The notes: generated by a model not told the origin, from the letters alone. A stretch of DNA of 64,000 nt from Gemmatimonadales bacterium UBA7835 (GCA_002500925.1 DLTN01000064.1:7157-71156); one strand, 5' to 3'; positions 27,024 to 36,668 are shown, counted from the first letter of the stretch. Numbers and translations: made by a program.

Positions 27024-27712
27024 GAGGGCTGTATGCTCCCTGCCATGGACGTGAAAAGTGCCAAACCGTCAGTAGAACCGAGGAGCTTCTCCATGGCGCG
27101 CTCAGGATGGGGCATCATCCCCAGAACATTACCAGTTTCATTAGTAATGCCGGCAATGTTGTTCCAAGATCCATTGGGGTTTGCTTCGTCACTTGGTTCA
27201 CCATCGCGGTCTACGTACCTGAAAACGACCCGTCCTTGGTCTTCGAGGGCCTTTAGTGTCTCATCGTCTGCCCCGTAGTTGCCCTCCCCGTGGGCGATTG
27301 GGATGCGCAGCACTTGCCCTGTTGTGTAATCCTTGGTGAACATCGTATCGGAGCGGTCAACACGAAGCATTACATCCTTGCTCTCGAATTTGAGTGAGAT
27401 GTTGTGCATCAACGCACCTGGAAGAAGTCCTGATTCGCAAAGAATCTGAAATCCGTTGCAGATGCCCAGGACCGGCCTTCCTGTCTTAGCGAATTCTATG
27501 ACGTCTTCCATGATCGGGCTCATACGTGCAATAGCCCCGGCTCGCAGGTAGTCTCCGTATGAGAAACCCCCAGGGAGTAAAACAGCATCGTAACTCTCGA
27601 GACCTCGCTCACGATGCCAGATAAACTGGGCGTCCCCACCAACCTGTTGTGCCGCCTTGAACAGGTCGTAGTCGCAGTTCGACCCGGGAAAGGTGATCAC
27701 TGCAACCTTCAT
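27020..27712 (-). CDS. purQ: Phosphoribosylformylglycinamidine synthase subunit PurQ
   Basis: Class I glutamine amidotransferase subunit that feeds ammonia to PurL. The 230 residues show the nucleophile elbow VLGICNGFQIL with its cysteine and the His/Glu pair in MMPHPERAMEK. The N-terminal VITFPGSNCDYD is typical. It overlaps purS and purL by four bases on either side, consistent with equal production of the complex. Confidence 0.97.
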   Translation of the reverse strand: MKVAVITFPGSNCDYDLFKAAQQVGGDAQFIWHRERGLESYDAVLLPGGFSYGDYLRAGAIARMSPIMEDVIEFAKTGRPVLGICNGFQILCESGLLPGALMHNISLKFESKDVMLRVDRSDTMFTKDYTTGQVLRIPIAHGEGNYGADDETLKALEDQGRVVFRYVDRDGEPSDEANPNGSWNNIAGITNETGNVLGMMPHPERAMEKLLGSTDGLALFTSMAGSIQPS

Positions 27713-27981
27713 GACGACGTTAGCTCCATTTCGTCTACGACAGAGACCTCAAAGTCTTCTGTCACCGGATTGGCAAGCAGTTTTCGGCACATCACCTCGA
27801 CTGTCGCGAGCGCGGTATCAGCGGAATCGGCATCTATCTCGATGTAGATGGCTTTTCCGACGCTCACGTCATTCACGCCTTCCCAGCCGAGGGAATTCAG
27901 TGAGTGGTGGATAGCTTTGCCCTGAGGATCGAGAAGTCCCGGACGAGGTTTTACACGAACTTCGATACGGTACTGACTCAC
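27709..27981 (-). CDS. purS: Phosphoribosylformylglycinamidine synthase subunit PurS
   Basis: Small structural subunit that bridges PurL and PurQ. The 90 residues show the usual YRIEVRVKPRPGLLDPQGKA start and VSVGKAIYIEID core. The GTG start overlaps the pssA stop (GTGA), tying purine genes to the phospholipid gene in front. Confidence 0.95.
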   Translation of the reverse strand: MSQYRIEVRVKPRPGLLDPQGKAIHHSLNSLGWEGVNDVSVGKAIYIEIDADSADTALATVEVMCRKLLANPVTEDFEVSVVDEMELTSS

Positions 27982-28874
27982 GCTTGTTCCTCCAGACCTT
28001 GATTGGGGTCAGGGGTGGATTGGGAATCGAGTTTGAAATCTACGGCTCTTGATGGAACAAGGTTGCCGTAGTCGAGGTCTCGGACCTCAGAATGAGACCT
28101 GACGTCGTCCTCTTCTAGGTCGAGCAGTGGATCTCCAACTGGAATGCGGTCAAGAAAACCCAGTACAACAGATTTCAGCAGGCCCCAGGCTATGTACAGC
28201 GCTAGCACGGTAAAGAAAAAGTATTCAGGGACAGAAACTGCTAAAAAGACGGCTGCAAGCAGTATGACACTGTTTGCTACGCCCCGTGGGGTCGAGAGGC
28301 TGATCTTAGATACTTTGGAGTAAGGGACGTGGCTTACCATTAGAACTGCCAATAGTACCATCCCCACGGCCATTATTTGTTGCCAAGGCAGGTCGCTCAG
28401 ATACGAGTTGAAGAACCATGTTTGACTGAATGGAAAGAACGAGGCGAGTACCATTCCTGCAGCTGTTGAAGGAAGCCCGTGGTACTGTCGTTTTGCCTCT
28501 CCGCCCTGTTCCATATTGAATCGTGCTAGCCGGACCACTACGGCCGTGATATAAACAAAAGCCAATACCCAGCTCCATTCGGCGTCCGCAAAGAAGAGCG
28601 CGAACATGACGTATCCGGGAGCGACCCCAAAGGAGATCGAGTCGACCAGTGAGTCCAGCTGGGCTCCGAACGCAGACCCTGTGCGAGTTAGTCGCGCGAC
28701 TCTTCCATCTAGCAGATCGAGAATGCCGGCAATGGTTATACACCACCCAGCCCATTGGAAATCACCTCTAGATACAGACACCATTGCGTAGATGCCAAAA
28801 AAGAGATTGCCTAGCGTAAAGGCTGATGGGAGTATTATGACCCCACGTTGAAGAGTCTGGCGTGGGCCTGGCAT
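27978..28874 (-). CDS. pssA: CDP-diacylglycerol--serine O-phosphatidyltransferase
   Basis: Inner-membrane enzyme making phosphatidylserine from CDP-diacylglycerol and serine. The CDP-alcohol phosphatidyltransferase signature appears as DGRVARLTRTGSAFGAQLDS followed by LVD, matching DGx2ARx8Gx3Dx3D. Six to eight hydrophobic helices follow. The 298 residues include a charged C-terminal tail of about 60 residues. The next enzyme of the pathway, psd, overlaps it upstream by one base. Confidence 0.92.
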   Translation of the reverse strand: MPGPRQTLQRGVIILPSAFTLGNLFFGIYAMVSVSRGDFQWAGWCITIAGILDLLDGRVARLTRTGSAFGAQLDSLVDSISFGVAPGYVMFALFFADAEWSWVLAFVYITAVVVRLARFNMEQGGEAKRQYHGLPSTAAGMVLASFFPFSQTWFFNSYLSDLPWQQIMAVGMVLLAVLMVSHVPYSKVSKISLSTPRGVANSVILLAAVFLAVSVPEYFFFTVLALYIAWGLLKSVVLGFLDRIPVGDPLLDLEEDDVRSHSEVRDLDYGNLVPSRAVDFKLDSQSTPDPNQGLEEQA

Positions 28875-29566
28875 TAGGCCTCCTCAGAGCGCATCCGCGC
28901 TATCGGGGACGAGCCTACCTTAACACGATCTCCTACGCTGCAGAGGACCTCCCAATGTTGCGGAAAGAAGAGGTCGACTCGCGAGCCAAACCGTATTAAT
29001 CCGAATCGGCTCCCGCGTTTCACGGAGTCGCCCTGCTCAGGGTCGGTTACAATCCTACGAGCTATCAGCCCCGCTATCTGCTTTACCAGCACCCTCCCGT
29101 GCACCGTAACAATCCCGAGAGATGACTGCTCGTTGTCCTCGGATGCTTTCTCTGCCCAGGCCACCGCGTAAGAGCCCGGGCGGTAAACCTTGTACTCAAC
29201 CGTCCCTGAAACCGGAGCTCGTTGAACATGCACGTCGAAAATGCTAAGAAAGATCGAGATCTTCTTGGCCGCTCCTAATATAAAGTCGTCCTGTACGACG
29301 TCTTCGATCAGAATCACTTTTCCTTGTCCGGGTGCTACTACGAGACTTTCATCCGTGGGCACGTTCGGTTGGGGATCACGAAAAAACCACAGAACGAAGA
29401 CTGCGAGCAGGCTTGTTGTCACTCCCGCGATTTGGATCACGATCTCAGTTGCAGTCGTTATACCTGAAACACCTGTAGCGCCTTGGAGCCAGACACTGAT
29501 CCAGCATGCGCCCGCAAGGAGAGTGCCCACGACCGCGAAAGGGATTCCCTCGCGGGCTATTTTCAC
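28874..29566 (-). CDS. psd: Phosphatidylserine decarboxylase (short type)
   Basis: Pyruvoyl enzyme converting phosphatidylserine to phosphatidylethanolamine. The 230 residues are of the short family found in many bacteria. RFGLIRFGSRVDLFFP near residue 185-200 contains the Gly-Ser pair at which the proenzyme is expected to cleave itself to form the pyruvoyl group. SIFDVHVQRAPVSGTV is the conserved central block. N-terminal hydrophobic helices anchor it to the membrane. The GTG start overlaps the purC stop by four bases. Confidence 0.92.
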   Translation of the reverse strand: MKIAREGIPFAVVGTLLAGACWISVWLQGATGVSGITTATEIVIQIAGVTTSLLAVFVLWFFRDPQPNVPTDESLVVAPGQGKVILIEDVVQDDFILGAAKKISIFLSIFDVHVQRAPVSGTVEYKVYRPGSYAVAWAEKASEDNEQSSLGIVTVHGRVLVKQIAGLIARRIVTDPEQGDSVKRGSRFGLIRFGSRVDLFFPQHWEVLCSVGDRVKVGSSPIARMRSEEA

Positions 29567-30504
29567 CGGTCGTCCCTAAATATCGGAGGTTGGTAGTCCG
29601 CGAGAGCTGTTCCTGTTAAACGCTGGAATACATCCTTGTACCTCTCTGATGATTCGAGTACGACGTCTTCCGGTAGGTCAGGTGGTGGAGGACTCTTATC
29701 CCAGTCGAGGGTTTCAAGCCAGTCGCGTACCGGTTGTTTGTCCAGTGATGGCTGGCCTCTGCCGACCCCATAGCTTTCTTTCGGCCAAAAGCGAGACGAG
29801 TCGGGGGTCAGTACTTCGTCAATTAGAAGGAGCTCACCGTTCTTGTGCCCGAACTCAAATTTTGTGTCGGCCAAAATTATGTCACTTTGTTCGGCTACAT
29901 CCCTTCCGAAGCCGTAGATTTCGAGTGAGAGCTGCTTAAGTCGCTCGGCGAGCTCACCACCCAGGATCTCCATCGTCTGGCCGAATGTAATGTTTTCGTC
30001 GTGCTCACCTTGCTGGGCCTTTGTAGCTGGTGAAAAGATCGCGGGGTCGAGCCGTTGACTTTCCTGGAGCCCTTGATCTAGAGGCTCACCGGCTAAGGTG
30101 CCGCTGTGCTTGTATTCCTTCCACGCGGATCCTGAGATATACCCGCGGACTACGCATTCCACGAGGACCGGATCTGTCTTGTGCACCAGCATCGCTCTCC
30201 GGGCCCACTGGCTGCGTGTGCTGGCAAGCTCAGGATGACGCGCAATTATACGTTCAGGATCTACAGCGATGAGGTGGTGTGAAAGCCTGTCATCTAGCTG
30301 ATCCAGCCACCACGCGGTTATCTGCGTTAAGACCTCGCCCTTGTGGGGGATTGGCTGTGGGAGCACCACGTCGAATGCGCTGACGCGGTCGCTGGCTATC
30401 ATTAGTAGTGTCTCTGAGTCCACCTCGTACACGTCCCTGACTTTCCCTCGGTGTAGGAGTGGCAGTGGGAGCTTTGACTCGTGGACCAAGTTCTGATCAG
30501 ACAT
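29563..30504 (-). CDS. purC: Phosphoribosylaminoimidazole-succinocarboxamide synthase
   Basis: SAICAR synthetase, the ATP-dependent step joining aspartate to CAIR. The 313 residues show LLHRGKVRDVYEVD (nucleotide binding), ECVVRGYISGSAWKEY, and DTKFEFGHKNGELLLIDEVL. The length is of the longer eukaryote-like/bacterial type. The start overlaps the purB end by eight bases. Confidence 0.96.
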   Translation of the reverse strand: MSDQNLVHESKLPLPLLHRGKVRDVYEVDSETLLMIASDRVSAFDVVLPQPIPHKGEVLTQITAWWLDQLDDRLSHHLIAVDPERIIARHPELASTRSQWARRAMLVHKTDPVLVECVVRGYISGSAWKEYKHSGTLAGEPLDQGLQESQRLDPAIFSPATKAQQGEHDENITFGQTMEILGGELAERLKQLSLEIYGFGRDVAEQSDIILADTKFEFGHKNGELLLIDEVLTPDSSRFWPKESYGVGRGQPSLDKQPVRDWLETLDWDKSPPPPDLPEDVVLESSERYKDVFQRLTGTALADYQPPIFRDDR

Positions 30505-31936
30505 GGAGGGTGGGGGCTTCCAGGGTTATTGAGTGAGAGTTGTGCTTTTCTAATACGGGTGCTACTGCGGACTCGATGAATCGCTCCACTTGCGACGGAG
30601 CTCGGCCTACGAACCGCATTGGATCTGTCATTTGTTGAAGCTCCTCCATACTGAGAGCAAATGACTCATCTTCGGCGATTCGGTCTAGTAGATCTGCATC
30701 GGCACCTTCTTCCTTCATGCGTCGTGCTGCGGCCATGGAGTGCTTCCGGATCGACTCGTGTAACTCTTGTCTGTCACCACCCCGTGACACTGCGTTCATC
30801 AAGATCGTTTCTGTGGCCATGAAGGGAAGGTGCTCGGCGAGATTCCTTCGGATTACCTCCGGGTTCACGACCATCCGACCCGCAATGTTCTCAAGGAGTA
30901 CCAGGCACCCGTCTAGGGCTAGGAACGCGTCAGGTACCGAGACACGTCGGTTAGCTGAGTCGTCAAGTGTGCGCTCTAGCCACTGCGTAGCTGCCGTGAA
31001 AGCGGGATCAATGGATAGTGTGATTACGTGCCGGGCCAGGGCGCAAATGCGCTCCGCCCTCATGGGATTGCGCTTGTATGGCATAGCTGATGAACCGATC
31101 TGCTCGGCTTCGAATGGCTCTTCAACCTCCCTAAGGTTGGCGAGAATCCTCAGGTCGTGCCCGATCTTCGAGACCGAAGCAGCTGTGCCGGCGAGAGATG
31201 CCTGCACCGCATAGTCTACTTTTCGTGTGTAGGTCTGACCGCTAACTGGATACGTCGACTCGAAACCCATACGCTTTCCTACTGCTAGGTCTAGTTTGTC
31301 GACCTTATTGTGATCTCCTTCGAAGAGCTCTAAGAAAGAGGCTTGGGTTCCGGTCGTTCCACGCACACCTCTGAAGCGTAGGACCTCGATTCGGTGATCC
31401 AACTCTTCTACGTCCAGCAGCAAATCCTGGATCCAGAGTGTCGCTCGCTTCCCGACCGTCGTCGGCTGAGCCGGTTGGAAGTGTGTATAGCCCAGAGTTG
31501 GAAGAGAAGCATGCTCCCTCGCAAAGTCTGTTAACGCATCTACGCAGCGGATCAAGCGAGCGCGGGTTAACTCGAGGGCATCCCGGTGGAGGATCAGGTC
31601 AGTGTTGTCACCAATGAATGCGCTCGTCGCCCCGAGGTGAATGATTCCCTTTGCCTCAGGAGCATCATCACCGAACAAATGCACGTGAGCCATGACATCG
31701 TGGCGGAAGCGCTTTTCGTATTCGGCTGCTTTTTCTAGGTCGAGTTTGTCTACTGCCGCATGCATCTGCTCAAGTGCTTCTTTGGAGATGTTGAGGCCCA
31801 GCTCAGCTTGGCTTTCGGCCAGTGCGATCCAAAGACGACGCCAGGTGCCGAAGCGACGTGACGGAGAAAAGATCCGTTGCATCTCTCTCGATGCGTAACG
31901 GTCCGAGAGCGGGTGCATGTATCTATCAATTTCCAA
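30497..31936 (-). CDS. purB: Adenylosuccinate lyase
   Basis: Fumarase-superfamily enzyme that cleaves SAICAR and adenylosuccinate. The 479 residues include LGATSAFIGDNTDL, LGYTHFQPAQPTTVGKR, and the signature SSAMPYKRNPMRAERI. The start is TTG, supported by a strong GGAGGGG six bases upstream; no ATG lies nearby in frame. The gene overlaps purC and sits directly after the htrA-type gene. Confidence 0.96.
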   Translation of the reverse strand: MEIDRYMHPLSDRYASREMQRIFSPSRRFGTWRRLWIALAESQAELGLNISKEALEQMHAAVDKLDLEKAAEYEKRFRHDVMAHVHLFGDDAPEAKGIIHLGATSAFIGDNTDLILHRDALELTRARLIRCVDALTDFAREHASLPTLGYTHFQPAQPTTVGKRATLWIQDLLLDVEELDHRIEVLRFRGVRGTTGTQASFLELFEGDHNKVDKLDLAVGKRMGFESTYPVSGQTYTRKVDYAVQASLAGTAASVSKIGHDLRILANLREVEEPFEAEQIGSSAMPYKRNPMRAERICALARHVITLSIDPAFTAATQWLERTLDDSANRRVSVPDAFLALDGCLVLLENIAGRMVVNPEVIRRNLAEHLPFMATETILMNAVSRGGDRQELHESIRKHSMAAARRMKEEGADADLLDRIAEDESFALSMEELQQMTDPMRFVGRAPSQVERFIESAVAPVLEKHNSHSITLEAPTLHV

Positions 31937-31937
31937 C

Positions 31938-33389
31938 TTAACCCCTCCAGGACAGGCTGGTTGTATAGTAGCTGTTGTCGCGTTCTAGGTAGACAACGAT
32001 CCGGCCCTGTTGTCCGGTGAGCTCATCGAAGAATGACGCAGCGTCTTCGGCGCTACGGATGCGAGTGCGGTTCATCTGAATGATGACATCGCCCATCTGC
32101 AAGCGTGTCCGACTCGTCAGTTCAGTAGATATGTCTGCGATCAGGGCTCCCGATTCGCTAGACAGTCCAAGTTCACCCTGGATTTGTGATGACACGGTGA
32201 TGAGTTCAATGTCTTGAAAGAGAGTAACTCTTGCAGCGATTGACGAAGGAAATTGCATTGCCTCCATCTCGATCGTTCGTGACTGCCCCTGCACACTTAA
32301 CTCTAAGCCGTTCCCAGCACGGAGATCCAGCAGCACGCCCTCCCAGTCGAGCGGACCTGACAGGGGACGCCCATTCGCACGTAGTAACATATCACCTCGC
32401 TGGAGAGCAGCCTCGTCGGCTGGAGAGCCTTCAGTAACCCGACTGATTCGCACTCCTCGGGTTCGCCCCCATGCATCGGCTTCAGCAGGCTCTACGTCGA
32501 TGCCTACCCACGCTCGACGTATCTCACCGTGCTCGAGGAAATCGTCCGCGATTTGCAGCGCACGGTCTATCGGGATTGCGAAACCGAGCCCTTCGCTGCC
32601 GCCGCTGCGTGAGATGATTGACGCGTTGACTCCGATCACGTCGCCTTGTGCGTTCACTAGGGCGCCGCCTGAGTTGCCAGGATTGATGGAAGCATCGGTT
32701 TGAATCATTCCGAAGTAGAACCCTTCGTCTTCTGAGGACGGAGCGATATTGCGATCTACAGCCGAGATCACACCAGCAGTGACGGTTGGTTCGCTGTCTG
32801 CGACGTAGTTGCCGAGCGGGTTACCTATCGCGATAGCCCATTCTCCTATTAGTAACCCCTTCGCAGTCCCAACTGGAGCCACGGGCAGGTCGTCTCCCGT
32901 GATCCGAAGAATGGCTATATCGGCTACAGGGTCCGTCCCAACGATCTCTGCATTGAAATCACGCCCGCCCGGAAGAGTGATCTTTATCTCCGAAGCGCCT
33001 GTTATTACGTGGTCGTTAGTGATCACTATCCCATCCTCACTTACGATCACGCCTGATCCGAAACCGGTGCTGCGTTGCTGGGCTCCGGGAGGGAGGATCA
33101 TGCTCTCCCACATCGTTCGAGGTCGAACCCGGCGTGTGCGCATGACATTAACACTGACCACTGCAGGGGCTACCCGAGCCGCCGCTCGAACTATTGCGGT
33201 TCTCCTGCTCTCATCAATCATCTGAGATGAGGAGATTTGCGACAGCTCGGAGGCCTGATCCACCGAAGATGTGTCAGCCTGAGATAATACCGCGCTCGGA
33301 CCACACGCTCCGGCGGTTATTGCTGCGAGCGCGGGGAGGAGAAGCCGGGGAGGGGTGGGCCCTCGTTTAAAGCGCTGTGCCTGCGGCAT
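31938..33389 (-). CDS. HtrA/DegP-family serine protease, predicted lipoprotein
   Basis: Envelope protease with one or two PDZ domains. The ATG at 33389 has AAGGA upstream and gives a signal with lipobox-like AGAC (Cys29); a longer reading from 33419 would overlap tal by 53 bases. The trypsin-like domain has the triad His127 (NDHVI), Asp157 (ADIAI) and Ser240 (NPGNSGGAL). A PDZ domain follows at about 290-370 and a second, weaker one near 400-480. It is located between tal and purB, so it is expressed with purine genes although its role is in protein quality control. Confidence 0.9.
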   Translation of the reverse strand: MPQAQRFKRGPTPPRLLLPALAAITAGACGPSAVLSQADTSSVDQASELSQISSSQMIDESRRTAIVRAAARVAPAVVSVNVMRTRRVRPRTMWESMILPPGAQQRSTGFGSGVIVSEDGIVITNDHVITGASEIKITLPGGRDFNAEIVGTDPVADIAILRITGDDLPVAPVGTAKGLLIGEWAIAIGNPLGNYVADSEPTVTAGVISAVDRNIAPSSEDEGFYFGMIQTDASINPGNSGGALVNAQGDVIGVNASIISRSGGSEGLGFAIPIDRALQIADDFLEHGEIRRAWVGIDVEPAEADAWGRTRGVRISRVTEGSPADEAALQRGDMLLRANGRPLSGPLDWEGVLLDLRAGNGLELSVQGQSRTIEMEAMQFPSSIAARVTLFQDIELITVSSQIQGELGLSSESGALIADISTELTSRTRLQMGDVIIQMNRTRIRSAEDAASFFDELTGQQGRIVVYLERDNSYYTTSLSWRG

Positions 33390-34020
33390 CCCAATCCTTG
33401 AGAAACGCGTTGAGACCACTGTCGGTGAGTGGATGCTTACTTAACTGCCAAAGAACTTTAGAAGGCAGGGTAGCGCAGTCTGCACCTATTAACATGCACT
33501 CTACTACATGCATTGGATGCCGAAGTGAGGCCGCCAAGATTTCTGTATCGAATCCGTAGTTGTCGTAGACCTGCCTTATTTGGCCGATCAACTGCATTCC
33601 CTCACCCGAAATGTCGTCGAGTCTACCCACGAATGGTGAGATGAACGTGGCACCGGCCTTGGCTGCGAGAAGTGCTTGAGAGACTGAGAAGCACAGAGTG
33701 ACGTTGACTTTGTGGCCTTCGGAAACCAGGTCTCGGCACGCCTTTAGTCCGTCTTCGGTGAGGGGAACTTTTACGACAGCGTTCTCATGTATCGCCGCCA
33801 GTTTCCTTCCTTCTGCAACCATCGTCTCACGATCAACTGCTACTACTTCGAGTGAGACTGGACCGTCTACGGCTTCGCAGATTTCTTGGTACATGGCGGT
33901 GACGTCGCCATCTGCCACCTTCGCCACGAGGGACGGATTAGTTGTAATGCCATCAATCAGGCCTGCGTCCGAGGCTCGTCGGATTTCTGACAGATCAGCC
34001 GTATCGAGGAAGATTTTCAT
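33367..34020 (-). CDS. tal: Transaldolase / fructose-6-phosphate aldolase family (TalC type)
   Basis: TIM-barrel enzyme of the small transaldolase group, 217 residues. The N-terminus MKIFLDTADLSEIRRA and DGITTNPSLVAK are the family signature; the Schiff-base lysine is in ENAVVKVPLTEDG. Later blocks SPFVGRLDDI and AASLRHPMHVVE fit. Most members of this size act as transaldolase in the pentose phosphate pathway; a few are fructose-6-phosphate aldolases. Its last 23 bases overlap the start of the protease gene. Confidence 0.93.
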   Translation of the reverse strand: MKIFLDTADLSEIRRASDAGLIDGITTNPSLVAKVADGDVTAMYQEICEAVDGPVSLEVVAVDRETMVAEGRKLAAIHENAVVKVPLTEDGLKACRDLVSEGHKVNVTLCFSVSQALLAAKAGATFISPFVGRLDDISGEGMQLIGQIRQVYDNYGFDTEILAASLRHPMHVVECMLIGADCATLPSKVLWQLSKHPLTDSGLNAFLKDWDAAGTAL

Positions 34021-34064
34021 CTGGGGAGGGGGCTCCGTATCGGTTCAGGTTTAGAAGAAGATTC

Positions 34065-34862
34065 CTAATCGACAGAATCATCGCTGGGATATGTCACCCT
34101 GTGGAGAAATAGCCCTTCGGGAGGCGCTGGGGGAGAGGTCGTAAATTCGTCAGGGGATTCAAGTAGTCTAGCCATATCCTCAATCTCTCGCCGACCCAGT
34201 GCGATGTCTATCATTGTTCCTGTCAGATAACGCACCATGTGATGCAGATATCGGTTTGCCGTTATGGTCAATCGAACCCCCAGGTCAGTGTCACTCCACT
34301 TTGCCTGGTGCACAGTGCAACGGGTTCCGCGCTCAGGTTGGCCCGCTTTCGCGAATGCAGCAAAGCAGTGGTCACCAACTATGTCCTGGGCTGCATGATC
34401 CAATAGAATCCGGTCTAGTGTGGGCGATTGATCTAATGTCCCACCCAGTGGCCAACACCAGCGCTTGTAAAAAGGCGAGGCGCACATGGGCTTAAGGCCA
34501 ACTTCATAGCGGTAGGTCCGCTCAAGCGCATCGTAGCGAGGATGGAAATCAGGTGGGACGGGAGTAACGGACGAGATCCAGATGTCGTCCGGCAGCAAGG
34601 AATTCAGTGACTTCTTGAACTTTGTAGCTCCCCAACTTGACGGCATGCCCACAGATGCGACCTGTCCAGTCGCGTGAACTCCTGCGTCGGTACGCCCTGA
34701 TCCGGTGACCGTATGAGGTGAGTTAGCCAACTTCGAGACCACGGACTCTATGTCACCCTGTACCGTGCGCTGGTCCGGCTGGGTTTGCCAGCCGTGAAAT
34801 GCCGTACCGTCGTATTGGACGGTGAGGCGAAAAAACCGGAGGGACTCGGTGGCATCCACCAC
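34065..34862 (-). CDS. truA: tRNA pseudouridine(38-40) synthase TruA
   Basis: Modifies uridines 38-40 in the anticodon stem of tRNAs. The 265 residues contain VQYDGTAFHGWQTQPDQRTV and the catalytic Asp in GSGRTDAGVHATGQ. The C-terminal half has FLHRVTYP-type ends as in the family. The start is GTG, with no clear Shine-Dalgarno; a second GTG follows at once. This is the first gene of the long minus-strand run. The 188-base gap upstream of it, shared with divergent trpD, shows no gene or clear tRNA. Confidence 0.95.
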   Translation of the reverse strand: MVDATESLRFFRLTVQYDGTAFHGWQTQPDQRTVQGDIESVVSKLANSPHTVTGSGRTDAGVHATGQVASVGMPSSWGATKFKKSLNSLLPDDIWISSVTPVPPDFHPRYDALERTYRYEVGLKPMCASPFYKRWCWPLGGTLDQSPTLDRILLDHAAQDIVGDHCFAAFAKAGQPERGTRCTVHQAKWSDTDLGVRLTITANRYLHHMVRYLTGTMIDIALGRREIEDMARLLESPDEFTTSPPAPPEGLFLHRVTYPSDDSVD

Positions 34863-35050
34863 GGTAAGTTAGCAATGCACTGGATTCGTTCCAAGACGAC
34901 AAATGAAAGTCGGTTCTTGTTCCCGCATCCGATACGAGATTGACCACAAAGCCTTGCAGGAATTAGCCTTCTCGATAGTCCACATTGCAGGGGCTTCAGC
35001 GGTGCCGTTTTATGTGCGCGATCTTATTCCATGCATAACCCTACGAGATA

Positions 35051-36076
35051 ATGAACCAGCCAGGTCTGACTGAATTTCTGGAATATGTCGCGCAGGGAAA
35101 ACATCTGACCACCTCACAAGCAGAAGCTGCGTTTGATCGCTTTATGGACGGGACAGCTAGTGAGATTCAAATGGCAGGCCTTCTCGTCGGCATGCGAGCC
35201 AAAGGGCTCGCATCATCAGAGATAGCGGGTGGCGTCCGGGCTCTTCGTTCGGCTATGAACTCGGTATCAGCGTCGGCTCCGGATACCCTAGTCGATACAG
35301 CCGGGACGGGAGGTGGAGCTATCACCACGTTCAATATCTCGACGACTGCAGCTTTTGTGGCCGCAGGCGCCGGGGTGCCTGTCGCTAAACATGGTAACCG
35401 CTCGTTTACATCCCGGAGTGGGAGTGCCGACGTTCTTGAGGCACTCGGGGTGAGAATTGATTTGACACCTGACCGGATGAGCGAGGTGCTTGAAGAGGTT
35501 GGCATCGTGTTTATGTTCGCACCCCTGCTGCATCCGGCTATGCGCCACGTCGGATCAGTGCGGGCGGGGCTTGGCATTCGCACGATCATGAATGTTTTAG
35601 GTCCCCTGACGAATCCTGCAGGTGCACGTCGCCAGGTCGTGGGAGTCGCAGATGAGTCGCTCCTCGACCTCATCCCGGGAGCACTCCAAGAATTAGGCCA
35701 TATAAGGGCTCTTGTAGTGCATGGGTCTCATGGGCTCGACGAGATCAGTCCGCTCGGGTCGACTCGTGTAGTCGAACTTAGGAATGGCGCGTTGTTAGAT
35801 TACGAGCTCACCCTAGAAAGTGTTGGGCTTTCCCCCGTTAAAGCTTCAGAGATCGCTGGAGGAGAGCCGGAGGAAAACGCGCGCATTGTAAAGGCGGTTC
35901 TCAGCGGGGAGGCCGGTGCTCACAGGACGGCTGTTGTGCTTAATGCAGCGGCAGCTCTTTTGGTTTCTGACCGTGCGCCTGACTGGCCCTCTGCTGTCTC
36001 ACTCGCGGGCGATACGATAGACTCAGGTGCTGCTGCTGCTGCGCTCGAGCGCCTGATCGCTAGTACTTGCGGATGA
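35051..36076 (+). CDS. trpD: Anthranilate phosphoribosyltransferase
   Basis: Second step of tryptophan synthesis: joins anthranilate to PRPP. The 341 residues show DTAGTGGGAITTFNISTT (PRPP loop), KHGNRSFTSRSGSADVLEALG and MRHVGSVRAGLGIRT, all standard. The last 17 bases overlap the convergent lexA gene. trpE and trpG are not in the window, so the first step is encoded elsewhere. Confidence 0.97.
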   Translation: MNQPGLTEFLEYVAQGKHLTTSQAEAAFDRFMDGTASEIQMAGLLVGMRAKGLASSEIAGGVRALRSAMNSVSASAPDTLVDTAGTGGGAITTFNISTTAAFVAAGAGVPVAKHGNRSFTSRSGSADVLEALGVRIDLTPDRMSEVLEEVGIVFMFAPLLHPAMRHVGSVRAGLGIRTIMNVLGPLTNPAGARRQVVGVADESLLDLIPGALQELGHIRALVVHGSHGLDEISPLGSTRVVELRNGALLDYELTLESVGLSPVKASEIAGGEPEENARIVKAVLSGEAGAHRTAVVLNAAAALLVSDRAPDWPSAVSLAGDTIDSGAAAAALERLIASTCG

Positions 36077-36668
36077 CTCCAACAACAATGCCCTGTACGC
36101 TAACGTCTGAGGCGTTAACTAGAATTGGTTCCATCGTGGGATTAGCTGGCTGAAGACGTACTTGTCCCTCTGGTTCTCTGTAGAGTTTCTTTACGGTCGC
36201 CGACTCGCCTTCTACTAGGGCGACGACCATCTGTCCGTCCTCAGCACGATCTTGGGCCTGGACAACTATGTAATCACCATCGCGAATTTGCTCTTCGATC
36301 ATCGAGTTACCCTCGACCCGCAGCACGTAATTGTCTCGTCGCTGACTGACCATGTCCGGAGGAACCGCTAGTGTCTCGGTATCCTGTATCGCTTCTATAG
36401 GCATTCCAGCAGCAACTGCACCGAGAAGAGGCAGCTCAATTACTGGGGTTCCGGTGTCACTTCTGACGAGCTCAATCGAGCGACTCTCGTTGTATGACTT
36501 CCGGATATAGCCTTTGCGTTCCAGATTGCTCAGGTGCTCGTGCACAGTAGCAAGAGAAGAATATCCAAAGGACTCGGCGATCTCTTCGAAGCTTGGCGCA
36601 TAGCCTCGCGCATCAATGAAGGATTCAATGTAGTCCAGGATCTCTTTCTGGCGCTTGGTGAGGGGCAT
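36060..36668 (-). CDS. lexA: LexA repressor
   Basis: SOS-response repressor and self-cleaving protease. From the ATG at 36668, with GGAGGGAGG upstream, the protein has 202 residues. The N-terminal winged helix (about 1-65) starts MPLTKRQKEILDYI. The cleavage site is Ala87-Gly88 (GAVAAGMP), and the catalytic dyad is Ser122 (EGNSM) and Lys160 (ATVKK). No GAAC-N4-GTTC or CTGT-N8-ACAG box was found upstream. It lies within the trp genes in the opposite direction. Confidence 0.95.
   Translation of the reverse strand: MPLTKRQKEILDYIESFIDARGYAPSFEEIAESFGYSSLATVHEHLSNLERKGYIRKSYNESRSIELVRSDTGTPVIELPLLGAVAAGMPIEAIQDTETLAVPPDMVSQRRDNYVLRVEGNSMIEEQIRDGDYIVVQAQDRAEDGQMVVALVEGESATVKKLYREPEGQVRLQPANPTMEPILVNASDVSVQGIVVGVIRKY

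Noticed and set aside
34863..35050. Possible tRNA or trp leader peptide in the truA/trpD gap
   Set aside because: No cloverleaf with a proper T-arm could be drawn and no short frame with Trp codons plus terminator was seen.
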